NCBI GenBank assembly: GCA_020466095.1
Contig: CM035808.1
Coordinates: forward strand, 75,432,110-75,496,109
From: Chlorops oryzae
Taxonomy: Eukaryota > Arthropoda > Insecta > Diptera > Chloropidae
Length of the DNA stretch: 64,000 nucleotides
Direction of reading: 5' to 3'
A model generated the notes under the pieces. That model was not told the origin of the DNA, ran no database searches, and worked only from the letters and a program-made list of their open reading frames with translations. This document shows positions 45,745-56,064 of this stretch, piece after piece. Numbering within the stretch: the first letter of the stretch is position 1; the number at the start of each line of letters is the position of its first letter. A program made the translations under genes and the position numbers.

Positions 45745-46266
45745 GATGAGTTTTTATGGTTAGAAAATATGGTGAGAAACATGTTCAAAACTGTTAACAT
45801 CGGCTCAGCAGTACAAGAAAGCTCAAAAGAAGTAAGGTCTCAGGAATCAATTCCAATGCCAAAACTAACAATCCCGAAATTTGATGGTAACCACATCAAA
45901 TGGCAAGAATTTCATGATTTATTCACCTCACTGATAGTGCTCCAACCAATGCCAAAGGTTCAGAAGATTTGGTACCTCAAAACACACTTGGTGGGGGAGG
46001 CTTCGAATCTAATAAAGCACTTTGCGGCCACTGGAGAAAACTTTGATGCAGCATGGACAATGGTGGTAGATCGATACAACAACAAAAGAATACTTGTTGG
46101 AAAACTAATTCAAGAATTGGTCGACACCCCAACAAAGGCATCCAGCGACCATTTTAAGGAGCTACATGACAGAACACAAGAATGTCTATTAGCACTTAAA
46201 AATCTGAAGATCGACACCTCAACCTGGGACCCATTACTACTACATGTGCTATTAAAAAAAAATTAG
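45745..46266 (+). pseudogene. BEL element 2 Gag, N-terminally truncated and frameshifted
   Basis: Coding sequence is open through the LTR junction. Gag homology begins at about 45830, and DUF1759 is clear from MPKLTIPKFDGNHIKWQEF to the stop. About 190 N-terminal residues found in element 1 are missing, together with leader, primer site and 5' LTR. The frame ends VLLKKN at 46266 because of a 9-A run (46254-46262), where element 1 has LKKLDQATQ; the Gag sequence goes on in another frame from 46263. The start upstream of the junction is in LTR sequence, so any product would be chimeric. Confidence 0.75.
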
Positions 46267-49200
46267 ATCACGCAACACGCCTTCGATATGAGCAATGTCT
46301 TTCAAATCCAAGAGAAGTTCCAACAATAGAAGATTTCTTACAATTTCTGGAAAGGCATTTCCAATCATTGGAAGCAATAGGTGAAAAAGACAGATCAGGA
46401 AATTCAAAGGCAAAGGTTTGCACATCCGTGACTTCAGTTGATAGTTCGTGTGCAGTTTGTAAAAATGGGAAGCATCCATTGTTTTCATGCAAAACATTCT
46501 TGCAGTTAACACCACCAGAACGACTGCAGTTTGTTCAGAAGAATAAACTATGCTGCAACTGCATGAAAGCTGGACACCGCACAAAAAGCTGCACTTCAAG
46601 AAGTTGCATGAAATGCAACAAAAAACACAACACGCTGCTTCATCTGGAAAATGCAGCACAGAACACGAATAAATCAGGAACGGAATCAAGCAGGCCAGAA
46701 AAACAGACAGAAATCAATTCATCAGCTGTTGTGGAAGCAACACAAAATGCTAGAGAAGCAACGTCACTGACCACATCAAAACATTCTGCAGCAAACAATT
46801 ACGTTTTTCTCAGCACTGCAATGATAATCGTTCGAGCTAAAGGCGCTGAAGTCAAATGTCGAGCAATACTCGACTCTGGCTCACAACTCAATTTTATCAC
46901 AGAACGGCTGATCAAACGGCTTGGGATTACTGCACAACCCACTTCAATATCAATCAACGGAATTGGGTCAAGTAATGCAAAGGTTCAGCACAGAGTTAAT
47001 GTGGCAATCCATTCTAGAATCAACAAGTTCAATACAAGGCTAGAAGCTGCAGTATTACCACACATAATCTCACCGCAACCATCACAACCTTTGGACATCA
47101 AAGATTGGCCGATCCCCAAAAACATCGAATTGGCAGATCCAGCATTTAATCGCCCTGATAAAATTGATGTTTTATTAGGTGCCGAATTTTATCATCAACT
47201 CTTGTCAATTGGTCAGATCAAATTAGCACACGGCCTTCCAACTCTACAAAATACGGTATTCGGATGGATCATAGGAGGAAATGTGGAAAACGCGCTCTTA
47301 TCAACAGCAACATGCGGCATATGTATCGATGAAAACATCAGTTTAGAAGACGCCATTGCCAGACTATGGGAATTAGAAGATGTGACAGCCACCCAAAAAC
47401 CTCTTTCAATTCCAGAAAAACAATGTGAATCGCACTTTGCTCTCAACCATACTGTGAATGAAGATGGGAGGTACGTTGTTAGACTGCCATTTTGTGAAAA
47501 CCCTGATGCACTAGGCGAATCTCATGGAATAGCCTTCAACCGTTTTCTATCTCTGGAGCGCCGACTGATGAAAAATCCCAAAATCAAAAGCCAGTACGTC
47601 AGTTTCATGGAAGAATACGAAACTTTGGGACACATGACTCAAATCGACGTCACCTCACTAACTGATCCGAAATATTTCATCCCTCATCACTGCATCCTGA
47701 GACCAGAAAGCCTGACAACAAAGTTGCGAGTGGTATTCGACGCTTCAGCCAAAACTACGACGGGCCTGTCGCTGAATGACTTAATGCACATTGGGCCCAC
47801 GGTGCAAAGCGAGCTGTTCTCCATCTTACTCCGTTTTCGTATGCCTCGTTTCGTTTTCACCACAGATGTAACAAAAATGTATCGGCAGATGCTGATACAC
47901 CCTGAAGATAGAAAATTCCAACTAATCATCTGGAGAAACGACCCCGACCAGCCAATAAAATACTACCAGCTGAATACGATAACGTATGGAACCAGAGCAG
48001 CACCTTATCTAGCAACAAAATGTTTAGAAAAAATAGCCAAGGAGCACATGACGCAGTATCCTTATGGAGCTCAATTTCTTCTTAACAATTTTTACGTGGA
48101 TGATGGGATCGGAGGAGCAGACAGTTTGAACACAGCACTCACGATTCAACGAGAGCTACAACATATTTTAAATAAACATGGTCTTAAGCTTCAAAAATGG
48201 AGGGCAAATCATAAACAATTATTGCGAAACGTAGCAACAGAGGAAGACGAAGTTAATATTGATTTTACCAACAGCAAGGGTGAAACAACTAAAACATTGG
48301 GCTTAACATGGATGCCTGGGTGCGACAAATTCTGTGTCAAGGTTAATCTTACAGACACCAACCACATTACCAAGAGAACAGTAAGCTCAGATTTGGCGAG
48401 ATTGTTTGACCCCTTGGGAGTATTGGGTCCAATCGTTGTCACGGCGAAAATACTGATACAAGAATTATGGAAATTGAAATTGGACTGGGATGAAGCATTA
48501 CCTGCAGAATCACATACAAGATGGATGATCTTCCGACAAGAACTGGAATCTATCAATAACATGAAGTTCCCGCGGCACGTATACGATGGACAAGTCCCTC
48601 TTAAAATACAAGTGCACGGCTTTGCAGACGCATCAGAAAAGGCATACGGAGCAGCTATATATATAAGATCGATATATAAGGAAGGACTCATAAAAGTAAG
48701 ACTACTGTGCGCGAAATCCCGAGTGGCACCATTAAAAAGGCAAACACTCCCACGCCTCGAACTATGTGCGGCACTATTGTGCGCTCAACTGACAGTGCGG
48801 GTAATGAACGACTTGAACCTTGATAACACAACAGCACATTTGTGGACAGATTCGGCGATTGTTTTAGCTTGGATCAATTCCCAATCATCAGCATATCATA
48901 CCTTTGTGGCCAATCGAGTATCTAACATACAAGAATTAACAATACCACAACAATGGCGACACATCGACTCAAAGGAGAATCCTGCAGACATTCTGTCAAG
49001 AGGAATATCTCCTAAAAAATTAGCAGGATGTAATCTCTGGTTTTATGGACCCTTGTTTCTGCACGGAAATGAGGAACTCTGGCTCCAACCAAAGCAAAAT
49101 ATCAACGCAATAATTAAAAACATTGCACAAATGGAGCAAAAGAAGATAGTCTCAATTCCAGTAACAACGTCTGCTGAGGACTTATCAAACATCATTTACA

Positions 49201-52200
49201 ACATCAATCATCGAGGATCGTTTCACTCCCTTCAAAGGATTATAGGATATGGAATAAGATTCATCAACCGCATCAAGAAGTTAAAACAAGCAACTGGCGT
49301 GAATTTAACAGTTCAAGAATTAGAAGAAGCTCTTATTGTCATAATTCGTACTATCCAACAATCAGACTTTGAAGACGACCTGAAACATCTAAAAAGGCAT
49401 AATGTAGTACAGAAAAGCAGTCAGCTTAGCAACCTGTCTCCATTCTTAGACAAAAACAACATCATACGAGTAGGTGGAAGATTGGAGGCTGCTGGACTGT
49501 CATTCGACGCAAAGCATCAAATGCTTATACCGTACAACGATCCAATAACTAAACTGTTAATGCAGGGAATACACGAAATGAATCGGCATTGTGGACCTCA
49601 AGCACTTCTCTCACACGTACGACAAAGATTCTGGCCAATAAAAGGAAAAACGCTTGCTAGATCGATCGTTCAAAATTGCGTACGATGCTCTAGAGCAAGA
49701 CCGAAATTGCTTAACCAAGTCATGGGAAACTTACCCTCAGCACGGATATCACCAGCACGCCCATTCATTACCTCTGGGGTCGACTTCTGTGGGCCATTCT
49801 GGATCCACTTTAAGGTACGAGGAAAAAGACCACAAAAGGCGTACATCGCAATATTTTGCTGTTTTGCGACAAAAGCAGTACACCTTGAGCTGGTTAGTGA
49901 CCTTACGACCGAGGCGTTCATCGGATCATTAAAACGGTTTGTAAGCAGAAGGGGTCATTGTCAAAACCTCTACTGCGACAATGCCACTAACTTCGTTGGT
50001 GCGAAAAATAAACTCAGCGAGCTTGCAGAGTCCATTTACTCAAGTACGTCCAGTGAAAAAATCAACAAAGAATGCATAAACAGAGGTATAAATTTTCACT
50101 TCATCCCGCCAAGAGCACCTCATTTTGGAGGATTATGGGAGGCTGCCGTAAAATCTGCAAAGCATTTGTTGGTGAGAAGTGTGGCTACTGCATCATTGAC
50201 CTACGAAGAATTGGATACAGTTGTCATCGAAATCGAGGCCATTTTAAACTCAAGACCACTTTGTCCACTCTCAGACAACCCTAATGATTTAGCAGCCTTA
50301 ACTCCTGGACACCTTTTAATAGGAGAGCCACTTAACGCACAGGTAGATGCAAACTCAACACCAGCAAATACCGGGCTGTTAACCAGGTGGAAATTGGTGA
50401 CTCATCTTAAACAAGAATTTTGGAGACGATGGTCACGGGAGTATTTGTGTGAGCTACAATACCGTAATAAATGGAAAACACATCAGAGCAATCTTAAGCA
50501 AGGCGACATGGTCATTCTCAAGGAAGAAACTACATCTCCGCTACAATGGCCCTTAGGAAGGATTATAAAAACACATCCAGGCGATGACGGAATCGTAAGA
50601 GTTGTTGATATTAAAACGGCAAACAGCATTTGCAAAGGACCAATTGACAGATTAGCACCATTACCAGTCAATAACCAAGAACCAGAAGAAAGTTCAAAGA
50701 ACCGCACATCTGACCGAAAAGAACACCCTCAAAGCTCTCTAATTATCAGTATTCCATTGGAGAAAATCGAAAATGTTGAAACAATTTTCAGGAAACAAGA
50801 CTACGCTAAATTGAACGACACCCCAGGAGTGCCAAAGAAAAGAAGACGCACTTCCAACCAGTATACCTTAATGACAGCAATAATTGCACTCATGTTGATA
50901 CCCCTAGTGCTATGCTCGAAATTTCAAAATACCCACTTTGAAAATCAATTGGGCATGCACTTTGAAGGAATCGGATCGGCGATGGTCTCACCCACCCAAT
51001 GGCAGCTGCTTATCTATTACGACTTAGAAGGATTCTGGACGGAACTTGCCATCTTTTCTAATGGGACCAGCGCTCTCAACCAATTATGTGCAGAGCTAAA
51101 AGACAATGGAACATGCCTAAATCTCGAAAAACATTTTAAAAGCAGGGAGGCCGAACTGTTGATGGATAGCACATTACTTTCTGGACGAAGACTCAGAAGA
51201 GCAGCGCTAGATCTTGTGGGAAACATCGCACATTCTTTGTTTGGAGTCTTGGATACCGAGTATGCAAAGCAGATGGCAAACACGATCACACAAATTAAGG
51301 AAAACGAAGGTCACGTACTCAATTTATTAAAAAACCAAACATCTATTGTGGACTCTACAATAAATATTATCAAGGCGGATCAAGAAAGTGTGAAGGCAAA
51401 ATTTGATCACATGGATCATCAGATATCCCAAATTTTCAATCGAATAAAAACTGAAAATAAAGACCAGCGAGAAGAAAAATTACAGCGCATTCTTACAACA
51501 CTTTGCATTCAACTAACAACTATCGCAGCAAAACTAGAGCGGACACAGGCATCAATACTAGATGTACTTACAAACACTCACCATGGCATTATAAGTCCAT
51601 TAATCCTTACTCCCAGCCAGCTACAACATGAAGTAGAAAAAATAAAATTTCATTTACCGAAGAATCTGGAGTTACCTGTAAACAAGGAAGATATGTTACA
51701 GTTGTACAAACTTATGAAAGTGAAAGGCGGACTGACAAAAAATACCGTCATTTTTAGTATTACGTTACCTTTAGTTGAACCTGAAAGACTTGAATTATTT
51801 AATCTAGTTGCCATTCCAAGCTGGATCAATGAGACCATGATCTCCATAACTACATGTTCCGACATTTTGGCCATCAATAGTCAAAACAAACAATATATAT
51901 CCATCAGTAATACCGAATTTGATTCATGCACAATAGTTACAGCTGACTCATATATTTGTTCCAGCGGTCATATTCAATACGAAGAAGGTTCAACAGTATG
52001 CGCTTGCGAAATCAATTTATTTCACAAGAAAACACAAACCAAATGTCCACTAAAAAAAACGAGCTTCACAGTGGCATGGATTCCGTTACGTCATCAGAAC
52101 CAATATTTATATTCAATGCCAGCTCCAATTCCTGCAACAGTCGTATGTAACCAAGAAATCACACAACTAACGCTTGAAGGTTCAGGTTTACTTATCTTGG

Positions 52201-52598
52201 AACCAGAATGCATTCTCAAACACAACTTCGTTTCCATTCAAGCACAGCGAATAGTATCCAGCTCGCGGCAAGCGTCTTATACCAGCTTGTTAAAGGTCAC
52301 AGCAAAGGTCCACGTGTCCCTTGTAAAACCACTATTAGATGAAATCAACACAAAGCAGTATCTCTCACAAATAAAAAATTTAACCGAACTACAAACCTCT
52401 TTAGCAACACAAGAATGGTCACAGCTTCCAAATAAAATCGAACATCAAAATTTTCATCATATGACGATCGGATACTCTTCATTGATTCTCATCGCTTGCA
52501 TTCTGCTTTACCTCAAATGTAAACAAAATGTTAGAAATCCTCCAACACCAGCTCCGAGAAATCAACTAGAAACAACTGATTTCACCGTTCACATTTAG
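46263..52598 (+). CDS. BEL element 2 Gag(C-term)-Pol-Env polyprotein
   Basis: Open for about 2110 codons from LDHATRLRYE after the A-run. Gag knuckles: CAVCKNGKHPLFSC and CCNCMKAGH...CMKC (46450-46640). Protease DSG at 46872-46880 (LDSGSQLNF) is intact. RT has LRVVFDASAK and YVDD at 48093-48104. RNase H has HGFADASEKAYGAA and LWTDSAIVLAW. The integrase zinc domain is HEMNRHCG...CVRCSRARP; the core has Asp 49782-49784, Asp 49976-49978 and Glu 50139-50141. The envelope-like part has a hydrophobic leader near 50870-50920, a basic RRLRR at 51186-51200 before AALDLVGNIAHSLFGVL, a membrane span near 52475-52520 and a PTPAPR tail. All Pol motifs look intact, but the missing 5' end makes the copy non-autonomous. 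Confidence 0.9.
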   Translation, partial: LDHATRLRYEQCLSNPREVPTIEDFLQFLERHFQSLEAIGEKDRSGNSKAKVCTSVTSVDSSCAVCKNGKHPLFSCKTFLQLTPPERLQFVQKNKLCCNCMKAGHRTKSCTSRSCMKCNKKHNTLLHLENAAQNTNKSGTESSRPEKQTEINSSAVVEATQNAREATSLTTSKHSAANNYVFLSTAMIIVRAKGAEVKCRAILDSGSQLNFITERLIKRLGITAQPTSISINGIGSSNAKVQHRVNVAIHSRINKFNTRLEAAVLPHIISPQPSQPLDIKDWPIPKNIELADPAFNRPDKIDVLLGAEFYHQLLSIGQIKLAHGLPTLQNTVFGWIIGGNVENALLSTATCGICIDENISLEDAIARLWELEDVTATQKPLSIPEKQCESHFALNHTVNEDGRYVVRLPFCENPDALGESHGIAFNRFLSLERRLMKNPKIKSQYVSFMEEYETLGHMTQIDVTSLTDPKYFIPHHCILRPESLTTKLRVVFDASAKTTTGLSLNDLMHIGPTVQSELFSILLRFRMPRFVFTTDVTKMYRQMLIHPEDRKFQLIIWRNDPDQPIKYYQLNTITYGTRAAPYLATKCLEKIAKEHMTQYPYGAQFLLNNFYVDDGIGGADSLNTALTIQRELQHILNKHGLKLQKWRANHKQLLRNVATEEDEVNIDFTNSKGETTKTLGLTWMPGCDKFCVKVNLTDTNHITKRTVSSDLARLFDPLGVLGPIVVTAKILIQELWKLKLDWDEALPAESHTRWMIFRQELESINNMKFPRHVYDGQVPLKIQVHGFADASEKAYGAAIYIRSIYKEGLIKVRLLCAKSRVAPLKRQTLPRLELCAALLCAQLTVRVMNDLNLDNTTAHLWTDSAIVLAWINSQSSAYHTFVANRVSNIQELTIPQQWRHIDSKENPADILSRGISPKKLAGCNLWFYGPLFLHGNEELWLQPKQNINAIIKNIAQMEQKKIVSIPVTTSAEDLSNIIYNINHRGSFHSLQRIIGYGIRFINRIKKLKQATGVNLTVQELEEALIVIIRTIQQSDFEDDLKHLKRHNVVQKSSQLSNLSPFLDKNNIIRVGGRLEAAGLSFDAKHQMLIPYNDPITKLLMQGIHEMNRHCGPQALLSHVRQRFWPIKGKTLARSIVQNCVRCSRARPKLLNQVMGNLPSARISPARPFITSGVDFCGPFWIHFKVRGKRPQKAYIAIFCCFATKAVHLELVSDLTTEAFIGSLKRFVSRRGHCQNLYCDNATNFVGAKNKLSELAESIYSSTSSEKINKECINRGINFHFIPPRAPHFGGLWEAAVKSAKHLLVRSVATASLTYEELDTVVIEIEAILNSRPLCPLSDNPNDLAALTPGHLLIGEPLNAQVDANSTPANTGLLTRWKLVTHLKQEFWRRWSREYLCELQYRNKWKTHQSNLKQGDMVILKEETTSPLQWPLGRIIKTHPGDDGIVRVVDIKTANSICKGPIDRLAPLPVNNQEPEESSKNRTSDRKEHPQSSLIISIPLEKIENVETIFRKQDYAKLNDTPGVPKKRRRTSNQYTLMTAIIALMLIPLVLCSKFQNTHFENQLGMHFEGIGSAMVSPTQWQLLIYYDLEGFWTELAIFSNGTSALNQLCAELKDNGTCLNLEKHFKSREAELLMDSTLLSGRRLRRAALDLVGNIAHSLFGVLDTEYAKQMANTITQIKENEGHVLNLLKNQTSIVDSTINIIKADQESVKAKFDHMDHQISQIFNRIKTENKDQREEKLQRILTTLCIQLTTIAAKLERTQASILDVLTNTHHGIISPLILTPSQLQHEVEKIKFHLPKNLELPVNKEDMLQLYKLMKVKGGLTKNTVIFSITLPLVEPERLELFNLVAIPSWINETMISITTCSDILAINSQNKQYISISNTEFDSCTIVTADSYICSSGHIQYEEGSTVCACEINLFHKKTQTKCPLKKTSFTVAWIPLRHQNQYLYSMPAPIPATVVCNQEITQLTLEGSGLLILEPECILKHNFVSIQAQRIVSSSRQASYTSLLKVTAKVHVSLVKPLLDEINTKQYLSQIKNLTELQTSLATQEWSQLPNKIEHQNFHHMTIGYSSLILIACILLYLKCKQNVRNPPTPAPRNQLETTDFTVHI

Positions 52599-52738
52599 CG
52601 ACCAATTTCAACGAAAACAACAGCCTGCTAGCAAAGAATGCCTTCTCAGCGAATTCCAACGCAAGCAACAGCAGTGCAGCTCAAGCCACAAAACATCATC
52701 ACTACTCAGATGTTGAGCTAAGCTCAACGGGGCGAGCA
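52599..52738 (+). other. BEL element 2 3' UTR with polypurine tract
   Basis: 140 bp between the Env stop and the LTR. CAACGGGGCGAGCA (52725-52738) abuts the LTR and is the likely polypurine tract. Confidence 0.55.
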
Positions 52739-53309
52739 TGTTCATATCTACATAAAAATATATATATATTCACATATTTGTAGCTTTAAGTCTTTGAACT
52801 CAGCTTACGTAAACAAAAGAAAAAAGCAAAACTGAATGTCGATCATTAGCTTTGAATTATGCTGACAGTACAAAATTTCATATTTCTTTCTTTTTGTCAT
52901 AGCTCAAATTCCACCAAAATCAAATATATGAAAGTATTAATAAGCATTTTCCAATCAATAAATTTCAAATTCCAATTGTGCCAAATTAGCTTAATATTTG
53001 TATAAAAACAATGTAATATGAAAATAAATTCACTCTTTCAATAGCAAGCAATCTGTGAACATTGATTGAAAAGAGACTGACTCGGTTAAAGTGCCGATTG
53101 TCAAACAAACAACAAAATATCGGCAATTCAGTTTAAGTGCTGTTATTGCCATTCATCAAGCAGCGCAAAGAAGCGTTCTGCTAAACATATATGCGATTCA
53201 GTTTAAGTGCTGTTATCGCTATTCCTAAAGCAATTCAGTTTATGTGCTGTTATTGCTATTCTTCAAGCAGTGCAAAGGAGCATTTGCTAAACATATTGAA
53301 TTCTGTACA
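52739..53309 (+). repeat. BEL element 2 3' LTR (571 bp)
   Basis: It starts TGTTCATATCTAC and ends ATTGAATTCTGTACA, the same terminal motif as the LTR of element 1, but the body is different. Near the end are three imperfect tandem units around CAATTCAGTTTAAGTGCTGT (from about 53125, 53193 and 53230). It is followed by ATAGT, the right target duplication. Confidence 0.75.
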
Positions 53310-53625
53310 ATAGTCACTTGTTGCCTTATTTCTGTGTTCTGCTTGGCATTTGCTGATCACACGGAACTGATTCGTTCGTCTTTCTCGCCGTTCGTCTGTT
53401 TGTCGTTTGCGATTGATCATATTTCATCACTTGCTGCGGTTATTGGCTTCGACTTCGGAATTGCCTTGGTCGGTTGTTGTTGCTTCGACCTTGAAAATGA
53501 ATTTGCAGTTTTGTCTGCTTTCACTTCAGGGTCGTTTGTTTATTTTCATTCGCTTTGGGTGTTATTTAATTTGTTGGCGATCAGAGTCAACGTGAAATGG
53601 TTGTAAGTAGAAACAGCTCACAACA
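53310..53625 (-). repeat. Family-G LTR, 5' part, minus strand
   Basis: On the minus strand it starts TGTTGTGAGCTG at 53625 and aligns with 33583-33900 (GTCGAAGCAACAACAACCGA region). It ends at the BEL boundary; the rest of the same LTR is at 34586-35054. Confidence 0.7.
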
Positions 53626-54039
53626 CTGGAAAGAAAAAATAGAAATTGAAATTTTCGTACGGGCGCTTGGCGCTCATAGGTTTGTTGACCAATTTTATTA
53701 AATATTAATTTTTCCATGGCCCCTATTAAATTCTCAATTTTCCAGATCAATTCCTCTACGTTCTACGGTTTGAGTGAGATAATTGTGTCTGTAATGTATA
53801 TACATTTAAATTTGTTTTTTTGCTTGTTTGTTAATTATAGTATATATTTTTACTATGATAGTAGTGGGACTCATGCAGCTGCGCAAATTGTGGCAAATGA
53901 GAAATTTGTCACACAACTGTCAAAATTTATATGAAATTCTACGATGGGAAAAGTTTCGAAGGCATTTGCGAAGCTGCATGAGTACCACTTGTACATATTT
54001 TTACTTTTACACTATGATATTTATACAATTTAATTATTT

Positions 54040-54432
54040 TTACACTTTTTTGAGCTGCTTCACTTCGAAGGAGACGGCCAGGTGTGCAGACCCTTTCACT
54101 GCCTCCCCGCCGAGTACGACGACGAAGTAGAGCTCGCCCAGCTCGTTTTGTGGCTCGTTGAATTCGACGGCCACGCCCTCGAGTATGGCCACAAGGGAGC
54201 CGCCTAGCTCCTGCCATGCGTCACGCCTTTCGCTTCGCCTCCTCTTCCGTTCCCTTCTCCTGTCCCTGGCCTCCTCGATCTGGTTGTGGGCCCTCCACTG
54301 CTCCTTCACTCCCCATGGGACCGTTCGGTACTTTGACTGCGGGTTTACCACATGCAACGTTTCGTCCGTCGTTCGCGTTTTACTCTCGACAGTACCAACC
54401 CAACGCGTCCATGAACCATTCTTTTGGTACAA
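54040..54432 (-). pseudogene. Unidentified repeat ORF 2, copy B (open frame)
   Basis: 130 codons: MYQKNGSWTRWVGTVE, then an Arg/Glu-rich stretch (EEARDRRRERKRRRSERRD), then GGSLVAILEGVAVEF and a C-terminus ending EVKQLKKV. It is longer than copy A because two frame changes are absent. The basic middle could bind nucleic acid or be a nuclear signal, which is inference. The codons preceding it on the minus strand are closed by a stop and then by ORF 1. Family unknown; coding in the past seems likely, coding now doubtful. Confidence 0.35.
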
Positions 54433-54467
54433 TTAAACACTGTTTTAGCAATTTCAGAGAGTAGCAG

Positions 54468-54860
54468 TCATAAAGCTTTTGCTTTGAAACTTATCCCTTC
54501 GTCAAAAACTAACGTCCTCTGTTTGAGTGTCACAAGATACTTTTTATGACCCTTGTCGCCCTTGCCAAAGTATACAATCGTATGCCACTCCCTTAAGCTA
54601 ACCTCTACCACTCCGGACAGGAATTGGGTGATCTCGCTACAGTCCTCGACCTTGTAATAGATTCCGGACCCCACTAGATATTCGTCGATGAGGTGGCTCC
54701 CCCGAAACGACATACGCTTGTATTGTGCGTGGTTTTCTAAACGATCGTGTACACACTTCCTTCACACTCGGTAGCGATAACGGCCGCCCCAAATAATTTC
54801 TGTCACCTTGAGTTCGCGTTGGCAACACTTTTCGGGAACATCAAAGTTAACTCGTTCGTC
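54468..54860 (-). pseudogene. Unidentified repeat ORF 1 with CxxC-like block, copy B
   Basis: The minus strand reads GGRYRYRV, a stop (TGA, where copy A has the first Cys), RKCVHDRLENHAQYKR, SHLIDEYLVGSGIYYK, ITQFLSGVVEVSLREWHTIV and KKYLVTLKQRTLVFDEGISF. Residues match copy A through several breaks. Upstream, FDERVNFDVPEK may be earlier coding sequence. I do not recognise it. Confidence 0.35.
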
Positions 54861-55186
54861 AAATCGACAATTTCAAAATGTAAATATAAAGTCATAAATA
54901 GTAATTTCTATGCATTTCTCTGTCTCGCGCGATTCTTCTCGAGTCCATCCTCTTAAGAAACTGCGGATTTCGTCGGGTGTGACGTAACATTTCCAAGTCC
55001 AAATCTATAAATTTTCCGAACTTCAAATTTCTCCACTTATTCTTTCTCTTCATTTATCATATCTCTCATTGTAGTTTTGTTCTTTCGCCAAAGCTGTCCA
55101 GAATAAATCTTTGTCCTATACAAGAACCACAAGAAAGCTTTGAGCTCTGCTTATCACAGGCTAGACTCAAAGCTAGCCTCAGGAAA

Positions 55187-55444
55187 GTGTTCAAATTTTG
55201 CATACTGGTACAACGTTTGCAACGCGATACCTTCGAACTTCAGCCTGAAAGAAGCCATTCTTTAAGTGGTTCTTATGCCAGAAATGCTTATTTAATAGTG
55301 AAAGCGCCTGAAGTACCGCCCTCGCAAAACCATTCCACTGCTACACGGAATTATCTAATACAAAAACCAACAAGACTGCAAGATCAACAACAGACGTTCA
55401 GCTTTCTTTTAACAGCGGTTCAAAAACTCTTGCTTATAACGTAG
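55187..55444 (+). other. ORF of unknown nature, copy B
   Basis: 85 codons, nearly identical to 2400-2643; see that entry. No domain. Confidence 0.25.
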
Positions 55445-55522
55445 GTGATCCAGCAGTGCAGATAGGCATGGATCGGTACATTAAGATTAAAAGGAAACTA
55501 AGGTATTAGCCAGAAATCAAAT

Positions 55523-55800
55523 GTGGGTAAAGCGAAAATAAACAAAACCAAATCTGACGCTAACCCATCGAACGCGTCAAGCGGAAATAGATTTGCGGCT
55601 CTAAGTACAAAGCCCACTGAGGCATGTGATACATCAAAGGATGGTGTAGAAAAATCACAAAAACCGCCTCCAGTATATCTTCGAGAGTGTAGCTCCAACA
55701 ATTTGGTCACAAGCCTAACCTAGTTAATTAGAAAGGAGTCCTTCCACATCATGCCTCTTACTAGAGGAAATGTTCATGAGAGCAAACTTCAGGTCTATAA
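55523..55800 (+). pseudogene. Jockey-clade ORF1 (gag-like) remnant, copy B
   Basis: Same frame as 2722-2999: NRFAALS, KPPPVYLRECSSNNLV, a TAG, then RKESFHIMPLTRGNVHESK. The residue order is that of Jockey-type Gag before its zinc knuckles. It is cut by the MITE at 55801. Confidence 0.55.
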
Positions 55801-56064
55801 CACAATGCTACAAAAAAAAGTTTTTTCATACACTTGTTTCTGATGGTTATTTTATATTAGCTTAGGGCTCCCTAATTCCAAAAATTGATTTATGGCCCTA
55901 AATATAGGGAAAAGTAGAGAAAATTTACTTTTTTCACATTTTGGGCCATATCTCGGAAACGCTATTTAAATCCATCAAACGAATGACCTATTTGGAATGA
56001 GGGAGCCCTAAGCTAACATTAAATGATTATTACACAAAAAGTGTCGAAACTCTAAAGCATTGTG
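55801..56064. mobile_element. Palindromic MITE with CACAATGC ends, copy 2
   Basis: CACAATGCTACA at the left and GCATTGTG at the right, with mirrored GTTAGCTTAGGGCTCCCT and AGGGAGCCCTAAGCTAAC inside. It sits at the same place as copy 1, so it was inserted before the segment duplicated. Confidence 0.6.
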
